DNA of 64,000 nt from S015-6 sp964479535 (GCA_964479535.1 CAYZMM010000019.1:36470-100469), one strand, 5' to 3'; positions 33,763-42,425 are shown, counted from the stretch's first letter. Notes: generated by a model from the sequence alone, not told the origin. A program made the numbers and translations.

Positions 33763-34692
33763 ATGACCTAAACCGAGGACCCGCTCATCAAGACTACCTG
33801 GCTTCCGGCTATCGGCTTCGTACTGCTGTGGAATTCGGGTTTCATCGGGGCGGAGTACGCCCTGCCTTTCACGGAACCTCTCACGTTACTTTTCTGGCGC
33901 TACTGGGCTCTGGCCCTGCTCCTGCTGGCCTATCTCGCGCTGTGCAAGCGGCTGCAGTGGCCCGGACGCCAGGCAGCGGCTGCTGCCGCGGTTGTCGGCG
34001 TTCTGGCCCACGGCGTGTGGCTGGGCTGTGTGTTCTATTCACTGCAATACGGCGTACCCGCGGGCATCATCGCGCTGATCGTGGCACTGCAACCCCTGGC
34101 CACCGGCGCGTTTTCGGGACGGGTGGTGGGCGAGCACACGCCCTGGTACCGGTGGCTGGGATTGTTGACCGGCTTCGCCGGCGTGGCCGTCGCTGTCGGT
34201 GCGCGAACCGATTTGACCGATGCCGGTGCGATATTCGCCTATGCGCTGCCGCTCGGTTCCGTTGTTGCCATCACCGCGGCCAGCCTGCTGCAGCGCAGAC
34301 TGGCCGTTCATCACCATGCCCATCATCTGCCCGTGGATCAGGGGCTGTTCTACCAGAGCCTGGGTACGGCGCTGGCAGTGACCCTTCCCGCCCTGATGGT
34401 CGAAGGCCTGGCCACCGAATGGAACCCGGGGTTCGTGGGCTCGATGTTGTGGCTGATCGTGGGCGTATCCCTGGGGGCCTATGCCCTGATGTGGCTGTTG
34501 ATCGTCCGTATCGACGCCACCCGGGTGGCCAGTCTGTTCTACCTCGGTCCGCCGGTCACCATGCTGATGGCCTGGGCCGCATTCGGCGACCGGCTGATCG
34601 CAACGGACCTGATCGGTCTCGGCATCGTGGCCGCGGGGGTGTTGCTCACACAATTACAGTCGGGACACGCCGGGAAGGATGATGCTCTCTAG
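33763..34692 (+). pseudogene. EamA/DMT-family transporter with in-frame stop at codon 3
   Basis: The frame is open from 33772 to 34692 and encodes a ten-helix EamA-type drug/metabolite transporter (VLLWNSGFIGAEYALPF at the start, ALQPLATGAFSGRVVGEHT mid-way, LGIVAAGVLLTQL at the end). No plausible start lies after 33772 before the first helix. The best start, ATG 33763, reads ATG-ACC-TAA-ACC-GAG, so codon 3 is a stop; a single C-to-T change from CAA would explain it. Either the gene is inactivated at its start or translation begins at a non-standard codon. It converges with the second glycyl radical enzyme gene. No solute is predicted. Confidence 0.7.
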
Positions 34693-34726
34693 CCGGCAAG
34701 AATTCCCAACCACAAGCTGCTGCTTG

Positions 34727-37135
34727 TCAGAAAGCCTGTTCGGTACGGGCAATAATGGAATCCTGCAGTCCCTTGCTGAGATCGACGAAATAGGCGCTGT
34801 ACCCGGCCACTCGAACCAGCAGATCCGAGTGCTTCTCGGGATTCTCCTGGGCGTCCATCAGGGTTTCCCGATCCACCATGTTGAACTGAATCTGATTGAT
34901 TCCCAGATCTTTCCAGGCCTGCAGGTAGGCCGTGAACTTGTCCCTGTGACCTTCATCCAGAACCGAGGGCGTGAACTTCTGATTCAGCAGATGATTGTAG
35001 CTCTTTTCCGTGCTTATTTTCGAAGCCGACTTCAATACGGCCGTGGGGCCCACACGGTCGGCTCCGAAGACCGGTGACAGCGTGGCGTCTGACAGAGGCT
35101 CACCGGCTCTGCGCCCTTCGGGCGTTGCCGGTACGATGGCTCCGGCCGAGTAGGTCGCGGAGATCCCGCTGCCGTCTCCCCTCACCGACTCACCGAATCG
35201 ATTCTTGGATTCTTCCATGGCGGCCGCGGTGCGATGGTGAACTTCCACCGCGATTCGATCTGCATAATCGTCGTCGTTCCCGAACTTCGGCGCGTTGAGC
35301 ATGAGCTGGCGGATCCTTTCATAGCCTTCCCAATTCGCGTCGAGTGCCTCGAGCAACTCCTCCATGGTCACCTTCTTGTCCTCGAACACGATCTTCTGTA
35401 TGGCCGCAAGGGAATCCGCGACATTCGACGGGCCCAAGACGATGCACTTGCTGGCAATCGGTGAAGCATAGCCCCACTTTCTGCAGTCCTGTCCTTTTTC
35501 GATACATCCCTGAATCAGAGCGGAAAGATACGGCCTCGGCAGATACCTCTCATACAGGGTCTGGCAGGTATTCTCGATCTTCACCTGCCTGCTGAAGAAG
35601 AACCGTACCTGCTCGACATACGCATCCATCAAATCCTCGATCGATTGAAATGTCAGAGGATCCGGAGTTGCGGCTCCGGTCTGTTCCCCGGTCAGGTAGT
35701 TCTTGCCCTGTCGCAGGGCATAGGTGAGTGCCAGGGGCAGGTTGATGCCTCCGTAGGCTTTCCGGTGCACGTTCTTGCCGGGTATTTCAAGGTACACACA
35801 ACCGGAGATGGCGTAGTCCCGGCCGTCCTCCACAGGTACTTTCCAGCGTTTGAGGAGCGGCAGCATGGACTCATCGTTGAAGAACGAGGGATAGCCGATC
35901 CCGGTCTGAATGAGGTCCAGTGCTTTGGAGATGAGCTCTTCCCTCGTGTTGTCGTGAACCCGAAGGCAGATCGTCGGCTCCGGTGTACGCATTCTTCTGG
36001 CGGCTTCCAGGATGGCATAGGTCAGCCTGTTGGTGACATCGTTCCCCTTGCCGTCGGTGCCCCCCAATGTAATCGACTGTATGAGCGCCACGCCGCCGTA
36101 CACGGCGCTCAGGGTCGGGGAATACATCATCCCCAGTTCCTGGATCTTGACCCAGAGGAGCTGAATCAACTCGATGGCCCCTTCTTCCGTGATTCTGCCG
36201 TTCCGGAGGTCGTCCTCGAAATAGGGCCCGAAGACCTTGTCGAACCGGACGCCGATGCCCACCGAAGTGTACTCGATGAATCGGACGAGATGGAGAAAGT
36301 AGAAGAGCTGCAACGCCTCCGCCAGGGTTTCCGCAGGATGTTCGGGAACCCGGCTGCAGTTCCTGGCAATGGTGTCGAGACGTTCCTTCTCGTCCGGATC
36401 GTCGGTTTCATCTGCTTTTTTCCCGGCCAGCGCAACATACCGGTGCGCGTAGGCGATCACCGCCTTCAGAACAATGATCACGGCCTGCAGGAACTCCTTC
36501 TGGTCGATGTAGTCGGCGGGTACCGTCTTGTCGATTTCGACCAGCCGTGCTTCGGCCTCTTCAATCAGCCCCTTGAGTCCGACCCGCAAGGCCTTCTCGT
36601 AATCGGGCACGCCGAGTTCCGACCACTGGGACCAGGATCCCGGAGTCAACTTACGATAGTTCCAGTACTCCAAGATCTCTCCCGAGAACTTGGCCTGCTG
36701 GATATCGCTCATGCACCTTCCTTTCCAGTACTCGATCATCTCGTTCAATTCCCTCCGCCCCTCGTCGTCCAGCAAGCTTCTTCCTTCGTCACTCTCCACG
36801 ACACGCTTCACGGCCCGGTAGTTCATGTCGATTCCGAAAAACAGGCCCTCCGGCGTGGCGGTGCAGTTGCCGACGATCTTCTCCCGGTCCCGGATGTAGA
36901 TGTCCATCTTCGTCAGTACGTTTTCCATGGCCTTGGCCCTTCGGAGGACCATGGGTTCACCTTCTGTGGCCTTGTACGACTCCGTGAGGTAGCGGGAGCG
37001 CTGCAGGTCCAGCTGAACACCGGGCCGATACATGCTTTCCACGCCCTCTTCTTTCCGCCCGCCTCTTTTCACCACGTGGACGGTCTTCACGACGTGGTTC
37101 TTCTTGATTTCTTCCGTACTCAGTATTGCAGGCAT
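34727..37135 (-). CDS. Glycyl radical enzyme with atypical GCVYLE active-site loop
   Basis: 802 residues. The radical loop RVAGYSAYF puts Gly778 25 residues from the end. The thiyl Cys446 lies in SGCVYLEIPGKN, 332 residues earlier. Known GRE dehydratases and decarboxylases have GCVEP with Glu at +2; this protein has Tyr at +2 and Glu only at +4 (Glu450), and it lacks the CMSP of fumarate adders. It is therefore a PflD-like GRE of uncertain reaction. The usual GRE signature FGNDDDYAD is present near 618-626. A run AGGGGG precedes ATG 37135. It lies downstream of the beta-oxidation operon on the same strand (256 bp gap). No activase is nearby. Confidence 0.8.
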   Translation of the reverse strand: MPAILSTEEIKKNHVVKTVHVVKRGGRKEEGVESMYRPGVQLDLQRSRYLTESYKATEGEPMVLRRAKAMENVLTKMDIYIRDREKIVGNCTATPEGLFFGIDMNYRAVKRVVESDEGRSLLDDEGRRELNEMIEYWKGRCMSDIQQAKFSGEILEYWNYRKLTPGSWSQWSELGVPDYEKALRVGLKGLIEEAEARLVEIDKTVPADYIDQKEFLQAVIIVLKAVIAYAHRYVALAGKKADETDDPDEKERLDTIARNCSRVPEHPAETLAEALQLFYFLHLVRFIEYTSVGIGVRFDKVFGPYFEDDLRNGRITEEGAIELIQLLWVKIQELGMMYSPTLSAVYGGVALIQSITLGGTDGKGNDVTNRLTYAILEAARRMRTPEPTICLRVHDNTREELISKALDLIQTGIGYPSFFNDESMLPLLKRWKVPVEDGRDYAISGCVYLEIPGKNVHRKAYGGINLPLALTYALRQGKNYLTGEQTGAATPDPLTFQSIEDLMDAYVEQVRFFFSRQVKIENTCQTLYERYLPRPYLSALIQGCIEKGQDCRKWGYASPIASKCIVLGPSNVADSLAAIQKIVFEDKKVTMEELLEALDANWEGYERIRQLMLNAPKFGNDDDYADRIAVEVHHRTAAAMEESKNRFGESVRGDGSGISATYSAGAIVPATPEGRRAGEPLSDATLSPVFGADRVGPTAVLKSASKISTEKSYNHLLNQKFTPSVLDEGHRDKFTAYLQAWKDLGINQIQFNMVDRETLMDAQENPEKHSDLLVRVAGYSAYFVDLSKGLQDSIIARTEQAF

Positions 37136-37391
37136 GGATGCCCCCTTTCGTCATTCATTCGACAGGATGTTCTTCCATGCTTTCCGGCGGCAGGGAACGA
37201 AAGATCCCGATGGTGGCAGAAGGAGCCCATGGAGGTCTCTGCCCTTTCCACAATAGATATTGCATAATGTTTTTCTTGCATGATTCCACTCAGTTTAGAG
37301 GTGAGAGGTTCCAAAAATAGAGTCCATGAATTAATTCTTAGTCACATGCGAGGGTGGATCGCTAAGAATCCGCATGGGTACGTCCTCGCTC

Positions 37392-38546
37392 CTATCGCTT
37401 CAGAATCACGATGCTGCTGTTCGGCCCGGCCCCCATGGCGTGGGCCAGGCCTGTTTTCGCTCCGGGAACCTGCCGCGGCCCCGCTTCGCCCCGGATCTGC
37501 GTGCAGACCTCGATAATCTGGGCCAGGGCGGTGGCACCGAGCGGGTGGCCTCTGGACATGAGCCCTCCGTCCGTGTTCACGGGACACTTGCCGTCCAAAT
37601 CGAAAACCCCTTCCCTCAAGAGACGAGGGGCCTCTCCTTTCCTGCACAGGCCCAGCTTCTCTACATCCCACAGCTCGCCTGAGGCCATGGTGTCGTAGGC
37701 CTGGACGACGTCCATATCCTCGGGACCGCATCCGGACATCTCCCACGCCTGTTCCGCACCGATCTCGATGGTGTCCGGGGTCTTGATCTTCACGCTTCCC
37801 CCGCCGTATTCGTGACCGTAGGTGCCGCTGGTGAGGACCGATGCGGCGACGCTCACGACCTTGTCCTTATGCTTCACTTTGTCCTTGCTGCAGAGCACAA
37901 CAGCAGCCCCGCCGTCGGCGAGCGGGCAGGCGTGCAGCAGGTGAAGCGGCTTCGCGACGACGCGGGAGGCGAGCACCTCTTCCAACGTGACAGGAGTCTG
38001 GAATCGAGCGTTCGGATTGAATGCGCCGTTCTTCCGGTTCTTGACGGTCACCCGGCTGAAGTCTTCGACCGTCGCGCCCGTTTCCTCCATGTACCGGAGC
38101 GTCTGCATCGCGTACGCCGCCGGCTGAACGTTGAACCCCATGGCTCTCTGCCACTCGGGCCAGGCCGTGCTCATGATGAAGCCTCTCGGCATCGTCTCGA
38201 ACCCGACCGCAAGGACCACATCGTAGATCTCGGCGGCGATCATCTGACAGGCCAGCCGGAAGGCGGATGCCCCGCTGGAGCAGGCGTTCTCCACATTGAC
38301 AATCGGAATGCCCGTCATGCCGATCTTTCCGATCGACTGGTGCCCGGCAGCGGTTCCGCAGTACACATTCCCGCAGAAGGCGGCCTGGATTTCCTTCCAC
38401 TCCATGTCCGCATGGGTCAGGGCCTTCAGGATCGCCTCACTGCCCAGATCGTAGAACTCCTTCTTCGGCCGCCCCTTCCGGCCGTCATAGCTGTCGAATC
38501 GGGTCAACCCGGCGCCGGCAATCACGACCTCCCTGGAATTCTTCAT
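37392..38546 (-). CDS. Thiolase (SCP2/BbsB-like)
   Basis: 384 residues of the thiolase fold, SCP2-type subgroup. The nucleophile is Cys89 in VENACSSGASAF, and the conserved His lies in GGLMSRGHPLGAT. The end LAHAMGAGPNSSIVIL lacks the second catalytic Cys of classical thiolases, as usual for this subgroup. It should cleave a 3-oxoacyl-CoA with CoA. Such thiolases work with a DUF35 zinc-ribbon/OB partner, and one is encoded 18 bp upstream; the BbsAB pair of the benzylsuccinate pathway has the same composition. ATG 38546 (GGGAG upstream) is preferred to the GTG at 38564. Last gene of the five-gene operon. Confidence 0.85.
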   Translation of the reverse strand: MKNSREVVIAGAGLTRFDSYDGRKGRPKKEFYDLGSEAILKALTHADMEWKEIQAAFCGNVYCGTAAGHQSIGKIGMTGIPIVNVENACSSGASAFRLACQMIAAEIYDVVLAVGFETMPRGFIMSTAWPEWQRAMGFNVQPAAYAMQTLRYMEETGATVEDFSRVTVKNRKNGAFNPNARFQTPVTLEEVLASRVVAKPLHLLHACPLADGGAAVVLCSKDKVKHKDKVVSVAASVLTSGTYGHEYGGGSVKIKTPDTIEIGAEQAWEMSGCGPEDMDVVQAYDTMASGELWDVEKLGLCRKGEAPRLLREGVFDLDGKCPVNTDGGLMSRGHPLGATALAQIIEVCTQIRGEAGPRQVPGAKTGLAHAMGAGPNSSIVILKR

Positions 38547-38564
38547 GGTTTCGGCTCCCGTCAC

Positions 38565-38999
38565 TCAAGCGTTTGAAGGGCGGAACTTGTAGGCCGTCAC
38601 CTCGGTGCCGTCCTCGTCCTGGTGCAGCTTTTCGATCACCATTTCCACGTCCATTCCCACGTGCAGCGACTCCGGGTCACATCCCGTAAAAAGGGTCTCG
38701 ACCCGTATTCCCTCGGGTAACTCCACAAACCCGAGCGCGTAAGGCACTTCACCCTTGTAGTAGACGGGCGGCCTCTGTGTTACGACCGAGTAGCTGTAGA
38801 TCTTCCCCTTCCGGCTGAGCCTGACTTCCTCCAAATCGCCGGACTGGCAGTAACCGCACAACCCGGTGTCCTTCTTCGGGAAGAACAGCTCCCCGCAAGA
38901 CAGACACCGGCTCCCCAAGAGCTGCGGCTTCTCAGCGGCGGACGTGGGCTCTACCCACAACCCGTCCCTCACCGGACGCCTCTTCTTCTGACCGTCCAT
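38565..38999 (-). CDS. DUF35 zinc-ribbon/OB-fold protein (BbsA-like thiolase partner)
   Basis: 144 residues. The zinc ribbon has Cys32, Cys35, Cys48 and Cys51 (RCLSC ... LCGYC), followed by an OB fold (GKIYSYSVVTQRPP ... YALGFVELPEGIRVETLFTG). These small proteins bind thiolases or hydratases and shape the acyl-CoA site. In the benzylsuccinate pathway BbsA forms a complex with thiolase BbsB. GGAGG precedes ATG 38999. The 121-bp gap to the upstream acyl-CoA dehydrogenase is the largest in the operon and holds no evident gene. Confidence 0.85.
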   Translation of the reverse strand: MDGQKKRRPVRDGLWVEPTSAAEKPQLLGSRCLSCGELFFPKKDTGLCGYCQSGDLEEVRLSRKGKIYSYSVVTQRPPVYYKGEVPYALGFVELPEGIRVETLFTGCDPESLHVGMDVEMVIEKLHQDEDGTEVTAYKFRPSNA

Positions 39000-39120
39000 A
39001 CCTGTACCTCCGTTAGGATCAACTTTGACGCCTACACCCTGCGCAGCGACGATTGAATCTGGCGGATTGCCGCGCTTGGATCGGAACACCCACCGCGGAT
39101 GGGCCTTTTTCAACGGCCTG

Positions 39121-40281
39121 TCAGACGATCGCTGACATGCCCAGTACTTCGCGGCCGACGATGAGCTTCTGCATCTCCGTGGTTCCATCCGGAATCGTGT
39201 ACATGCGAGCGTCCCGGAAGTAGCGCTCCACGGGGTATTCCTCCGAGAGTCCGTAGGCCCCGTGGATCTGTACGGCCTTGGACGTGACCCGGACGGCAGC
39301 CTCCGTGGCATACGCCTTTGCGAGGGAGCCCTCCTTTCGGGCCGTCCCACCCTGGTCGAGGACGAAGAAGGCCCGGTAGGTCAGCAGTCTCGCCGCTTCC
39401 GTTTCGGCCACCATGTCGGCGATCATCTCTTGAACGAGCTGAAACTTGGCGATGGGCTTCCCGAATTGCGTTCGATCCCGCGCGTACTGGACGGCGGCAT
39501 CGATGGCCGCCTGGGCGATCCCCACGGCGGCGATGGCCGCATTGCACCGGGCAAAGGTGAGACCCCGCAGCGCCGTCTTGAACCCCTTGCCCGGTGCCCG
39601 GAGGAGGTTTGCTTTCGGGACACGGCAGTCCTCAAAAGCGAGCTCGGCGGTCGGAAAGGACCGGACACCCATCTTCTTGATCTCCCGCGCCTCGAAGGGG
39701 GACTCTTCCTTGTCCACAAGAATCTGGCAGATTCCCTCCACCCCTTTGGAGGGGTCCAGTGTCGCCACCACGGACACATAGTCGGCGATGGTCCCATTCG
39801 ATATCCAGGTCTTGGTGCCGTTGAGCACGTAGTGATCGCCGTCGAGCACGGCCCGGGCCTGGATGGCGGACACGTCCGAACCCACGTTCGGCTCCGTGAT
39901 GGCCGTACAGGCGATCTTGTCCCCGCTCAGGAGGCCCGGAAGGGTCCGCCCCATCAATTCATCGTTCCCCGATTCCGAGATTCCATGACCGGTCGAGGAG
40001 GTGATGCCCACCATCCCTCCCAGCCCCGCGTACACGCCCCGAAGCTCTTCGTAGAGGACGGCCCAGTCGATGTGGCTCAACCCCATGCCCCCATGTTCTT
40101 CGGGCACGAGTGTCCCCACGTAGCCGAAGGGTTTGAGGTCCTTTAGAAAGCCGAGGGCCTCCTGCTTCGTCATGGGGCCCTTCCGGTCGTACTCGTCCGC
40201 TATCGGTGCCACCTTGTCCCGCAGATACCGGCGGACCGTCTCCTGCAGCATCTTCTGTTCTTCTGTGAGATTGAAATCCAT
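39121..40281 (-). CDS. Acyl-CoA dehydrogenase, Asp at the usual catalytic-base position
   Basis: 386 residues, full-length acyl-CoA dehydrogenase. The N-terminal helical domain begins FNLTEEQKMLQETVRRYL; the FAD/substrate region has CTAITEPNVGSD and TKTWISNGTIADY. The C-terminus has QIHGAYGLSEEYPVERYFRDARMYTIPDGTTEMQ. In medium-chain enzymes the base is Glu in YEGT; here the aligned residue is Asp (PDGT). A conservative change like this can accompany unusual substrates, including succinyl-type or cyclic acyl-CoAs, but the effect is not provable from sequence. AAGGAG precedes ATG 40281. In context it would be the BbsG-like oxidation step. 28 bp after the SDR gene. Confidence 0.87.
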   Translation of the reverse strand: MDFNLTEEQKMLQETVRRYLRDKVAPIADEYDRKGPMTKQEALGFLKDLKPFGYVGTLVPEEHGGMGLSHIDWAVLYEELRGVYAGLGGMVGITSSTGHGISESGNDELMGRTLPGLLSGDKIACTAITEPNVGSDVSAIQARAVLDGDHYVLNGTKTWISNGTIADYVSVVATLDPSKGVEGICQILVDKEESPFEAREIKKMGVRSFPTAELAFEDCRVPKANLLRAPGKGFKTALRGLTFARCNAAIAAVGIAQAAIDAAVQYARDRTQFGKPIAKFQLVQEMIADMVAETEAARLLTYRAFFVLDQGGTARKEGSLAKAYATEAAVRVTSKAVQIHGAYGLSEEYPVERYFRDARMYTIPDGTTEMQKLIVGREVLGMSAIV

Positions 40282-40309
40282 GGCTTCGTCTCCTTCCCCG
40301 CCGTCCACG

Positions 40310-41119
40310 CTACACCATCGTGAATCCACCGTTGACGCTCAGGCACTGGCCCGTAACGAAGCACGACTTCGGGGAAGCCAGGAACGCGACCGCATACCCT
40401 GCATCCGAGGGACGGCCGATGCGTCCCAGGCCCTTCCCGATCGGGTAGGCCCGCAGCATCTTTCTCAGCAACTCGTCCTCTTCCGGTGTGGCGTCGGGGT
40501 TCAGAAAACTCCTGATTCCCTCGTGGGCGGTCGCCCCCATGGCGATGCAGTTCACGTTGATGTTGTGCGGACCCACCTCCTTGGCCAGGGCCTTGCTGAA
40601 GGCCAGCACACCCGCCTTGGCACCGGAATAGACGGCCATGTTCGCCTCGCCGACCCGTCCCGCGTCGGAGAGGATGCTGATGATCTTTCCCCCTCTCCTT
40701 TGGATCATCGAGTCCAGCACGGCATGCGTGCTATTCAGGCACCCGTAGTAGTTGAGATCGATTTGTTCCTTCCAGAACGGGAGGTCCGACTCCGCGAAGA
40801 CGGTTCTCTTCGCCTCTCCGGTTCGCAGGACGATAGGCACACCCGCATTGTTCACCAGAATATCCACCGGACCGAGCGTTCTGCCGACGGTTTGCACCAT
40901 GGCCCGCACCTGTTCCAGGTCCTTTACGTCCGCCTGCACCCCGCACGCGCTTCCGCCGGCTTCCTCGATCTCCTTTGCGACTCTTACGGCGCGGTCTTCA
41001 AAGAAGTCGTTGACGGCCACCTTGACTCCCTCTTCTGCGAGGATGGTCGAGATTCCCCTGCCCACGCCTTGACCGGCCCCTGTTACGAGGGCAACCTTCC
41101 CTTCGAGTTCCAGATCCAT
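40310..41119 (-). CDS. SDR, probable 3-hydroxyacyl-CoA dehydrogenase (BbsC/D-like role)
   Basis: 269 residues. TGAGQGVG at 13-20, NNAG at 90-93, Ser151 in SILSDAG, Tyr164 and Lys168 in YSGAK complete the SDR catalytic set. Acidic VNDFFED after the second strand suggests NAD use. It lies between an enoyl-CoA hydratase (38 bp upstream) and an acyl-CoA dehydrogenase (28 bp downstream), so oxidation of a beta-hydroxyacyl-CoA is the likely step. The benzylsuccinate pathway uses two SDR subunits (BbsC and BbsD); only one is present here. GAAGGAGG precedes ATG 41119. Confidence 0.85.
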   Translation of the reverse strand: MDLELEGKVALVTGAGQGVGRGISTILAEEGVKVAVNDFFEDRAVRVAKEIEEAGGSACGVQADVKDLEQVRAMVQTVGRTLGPVDILVNNAGVPIVLRTGEAKRTVFAESDLPFWKEQIDLNYYGCLNSTHAVLDSMIQRRGGKIISILSDAGRVGEANMAVYSGAKAGVLAFSKALAKEVGPHNINVNCIAMGATAHEGIRSFLNPDATPEEDELLRKMLRAYPIGKGLGRIGRPSDAGYAVAFLASPKSCFVTGQCLSVNGGFTMV

Positions 41120-41157
41120 GATGAACCTCCTTCCGTCTCCTCTCCCGGTTTTCCGGA

Positions 41158-41943
41158 TTACCGTCCTCTGAAGACCGGCTTTCTCTTCTCGGTGAATGCC
41201 TTGAAGCCTTCGATTCGATCTTCGGATGTGCCTAGCATTGCGGCGATGTGGGCTTCCAGATCGAGTGCGGAGGTCAGGTCGAGCTGCATACCCGTGTTCA
41301 CGGCCCTCTTCACGTACTTGACGGACAGCGGCGGGTACTCGGCGAGCTTCCCGGCCAGCCCTTTCGCCTCGTCCATGAGCGCCTCCACGGGCACGACCCT
41401 GTTGACGAGTCCGATGCGGTACGCCTCTTGTGCGTCGATGAATTCCCCGAGCAGCAGGAGTTCTTTTGCCCGGGTGGCGCCGATCAGTCGGGGCAGCCGC
41501 TGCGTTCCCCCCGCCGCCGGGATCATCCCGATCTTGACCTCCGGAAGCCCGAAACGTGCGCTCTCCGATGCAATCCGCAAGTCGCACACGAGGGCCAGCT
41601 CACATCCGCCGCCCACGGCAACACCGCTGACGGCGGCGATGACGGGCTTCTCGCAGTTCTCGATCTTGCAGTAGAATTCGTGGCTCTTCCGTCGTTCGAA
41701 ATAGAACTCAGCCTGTGTCATCTGCTGGTTTGCCCGCTCCTTGATGTCGGCCCCTGCAGAGAATGCCTTCTCACCGCCGGTGAGAATCGCCACTTTCACC
41801 TCTTCGTCTTTCTCGATCCCGTCGAAGGCGAGGCCCAGTTCCTCCTTCATCTGCAAGCTCAAGGCGTTCACCTGTTTCGGCCGATTGAGGACAACGACGG
41901 CCACCTGTCCCTCTTTCTCATAGATCAGTGTTTCGAAATTCAT
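41158..41943 (-). CDS. Enoyl-CoA hydratase/crotonase (BbsH-like role)
   Basis: 261 residues, crotonase family. The oxyanion-hole sequence KAFSAGADIKE and both catalytic glutamates are present, one in GGGCELALVCD and one in FGLPEVKIGMIPAAGGTQ, so true hydratase activity is expected. It hydrates an enoyl-CoA as the second step of beta-oxidation. First gene of the five-gene minus operon (hydratase, SDR, acyl-CoA dehydrogenase, DUF35, thiolase). A sigma-54 promoter lies 131 bp upstream at 42074-42089. ATG 41943 has GAGGTGG just upstream. Confidence 0.88.
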   Translation of the reverse strand: MNFETLIYEKEGQVAVVVLNRPKQVNALSLQMKEELGLAFDGIEKDEEVKVAILTGGEKAFSAGADIKERANQQMTQAEFYFERRKSHEFYCKIENCEKPVIAAVSGVAVGGGCELALVCDLRIASESARFGLPEVKIGMIPAAGGTQRLPRLIGATRAKELLLLGEFIDAQEAYRIGLVNRVVPVEALMDEAKGLAGKLAEYPPLSVKYVKRAVNTGMQLDLTSALDLEAHIAAMLGTSEDRIEGFKAFTEKRKPVFRGR

Positions 41944-42073
41944 TGGACCACCTCTTTCCTCTCTGACTCCTGTCCTTCCATTCTCGCTCCTGTTCGGCTC
42001 CATTCTATAGCACGGGAATCTGCAGGCCCAAGGATTTCTTCGCCTCGTGTTGCTTACCTGCGTCGAGATACAA

Positions 42074-42089
42074 AGCACACGTTGTGCCA
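42074..42089 (-). promoter_or_regulatory. Sigma-54 (-24/-12) promoter of the beta-oxidation operon
   Basis: Minus strand TGGCACAACGTGTGCT against TGGCAyrNNNNTTGCW. GG (42087-42088) and GC (42075-42076) are exactly 10 bp apart and the -24 half is near perfect. Transcription should start near 42063, giving a leader of about 120 bp. The 482-bp gap 41944-42425 otherwise holds the palindromic element at 42145-42321 and about 100 bp with no feature seen. Confidence 0.75.
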
Positions 42090-42144
42090 AAAGGGTTCCC
42101 GTCGCGAGAGCTCTTCTAACCATATGACTTGAATTGGTTCTTGC

Positions 42145-42321
42145 TAGTGTCCTGTCCCAGAAATAGCTTTACAGAGAGTCGTGCTGTAATTGGGGACAGC
42201 CACCGATTTCCTCACTGCGCCAACCGTCCATCAGGGCTGAGGAAATCGGTGGCTGTCCCCAATTACGCCCCAGCGGTGAAGTGCCCTATCTGTGCACCCT
42301 TATTTCTGGGGCAGGATACTA
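42145..42321. repeat. Nested palindromic MITE-like element containing REP-like palindrome 3
   Basis: Outer inverted repeats of 21 bp (42145-42165 and 42301-42321; 19 of 21 match; core AGTGTCCTGTCCCAGAAATA) enclose a perfect 28-bp palindrome (42187-42214 and 42238-42265) with core TTGGGGACAGCCACCGATTT. CTAG occurs at both outer ends and may be part of the target or the repeat tip. The inner core is shared with the palindrome at 21588-21644. It sits between the sigma-54 promoter and the activator remnant, where upstream activating sites would be expected. Confidence 0.75.
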
Positions 42322-42425
42322 GATGCGCCGGATAAGGAACGGATTGGGGGAGAAGAGAATCCCCGCGACATTTCACGGCTGCGACATATCGCGAAAACCG
42401 TTCGGATCTTTCGAAGGCCTCCTTC

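Noticed and set aside
37136..37391. Possible sigma-54 promoter for the second glycyl radical enzyme
   Set aside because: I checked every GC on the plus strand for a CC 10 bp later (the reverse of GG-N10-GC) and found none. The 256-bp gap shows no other convincing promoter or hairpin.
42145..42321. CRISPR-like or tRNA-like structure at the nested palindrome
   Set aside because: There is a single nested inverted repeat, no series of direct repeats with spacers, and no cloverleaf. A MITE/REP explanation fits better.
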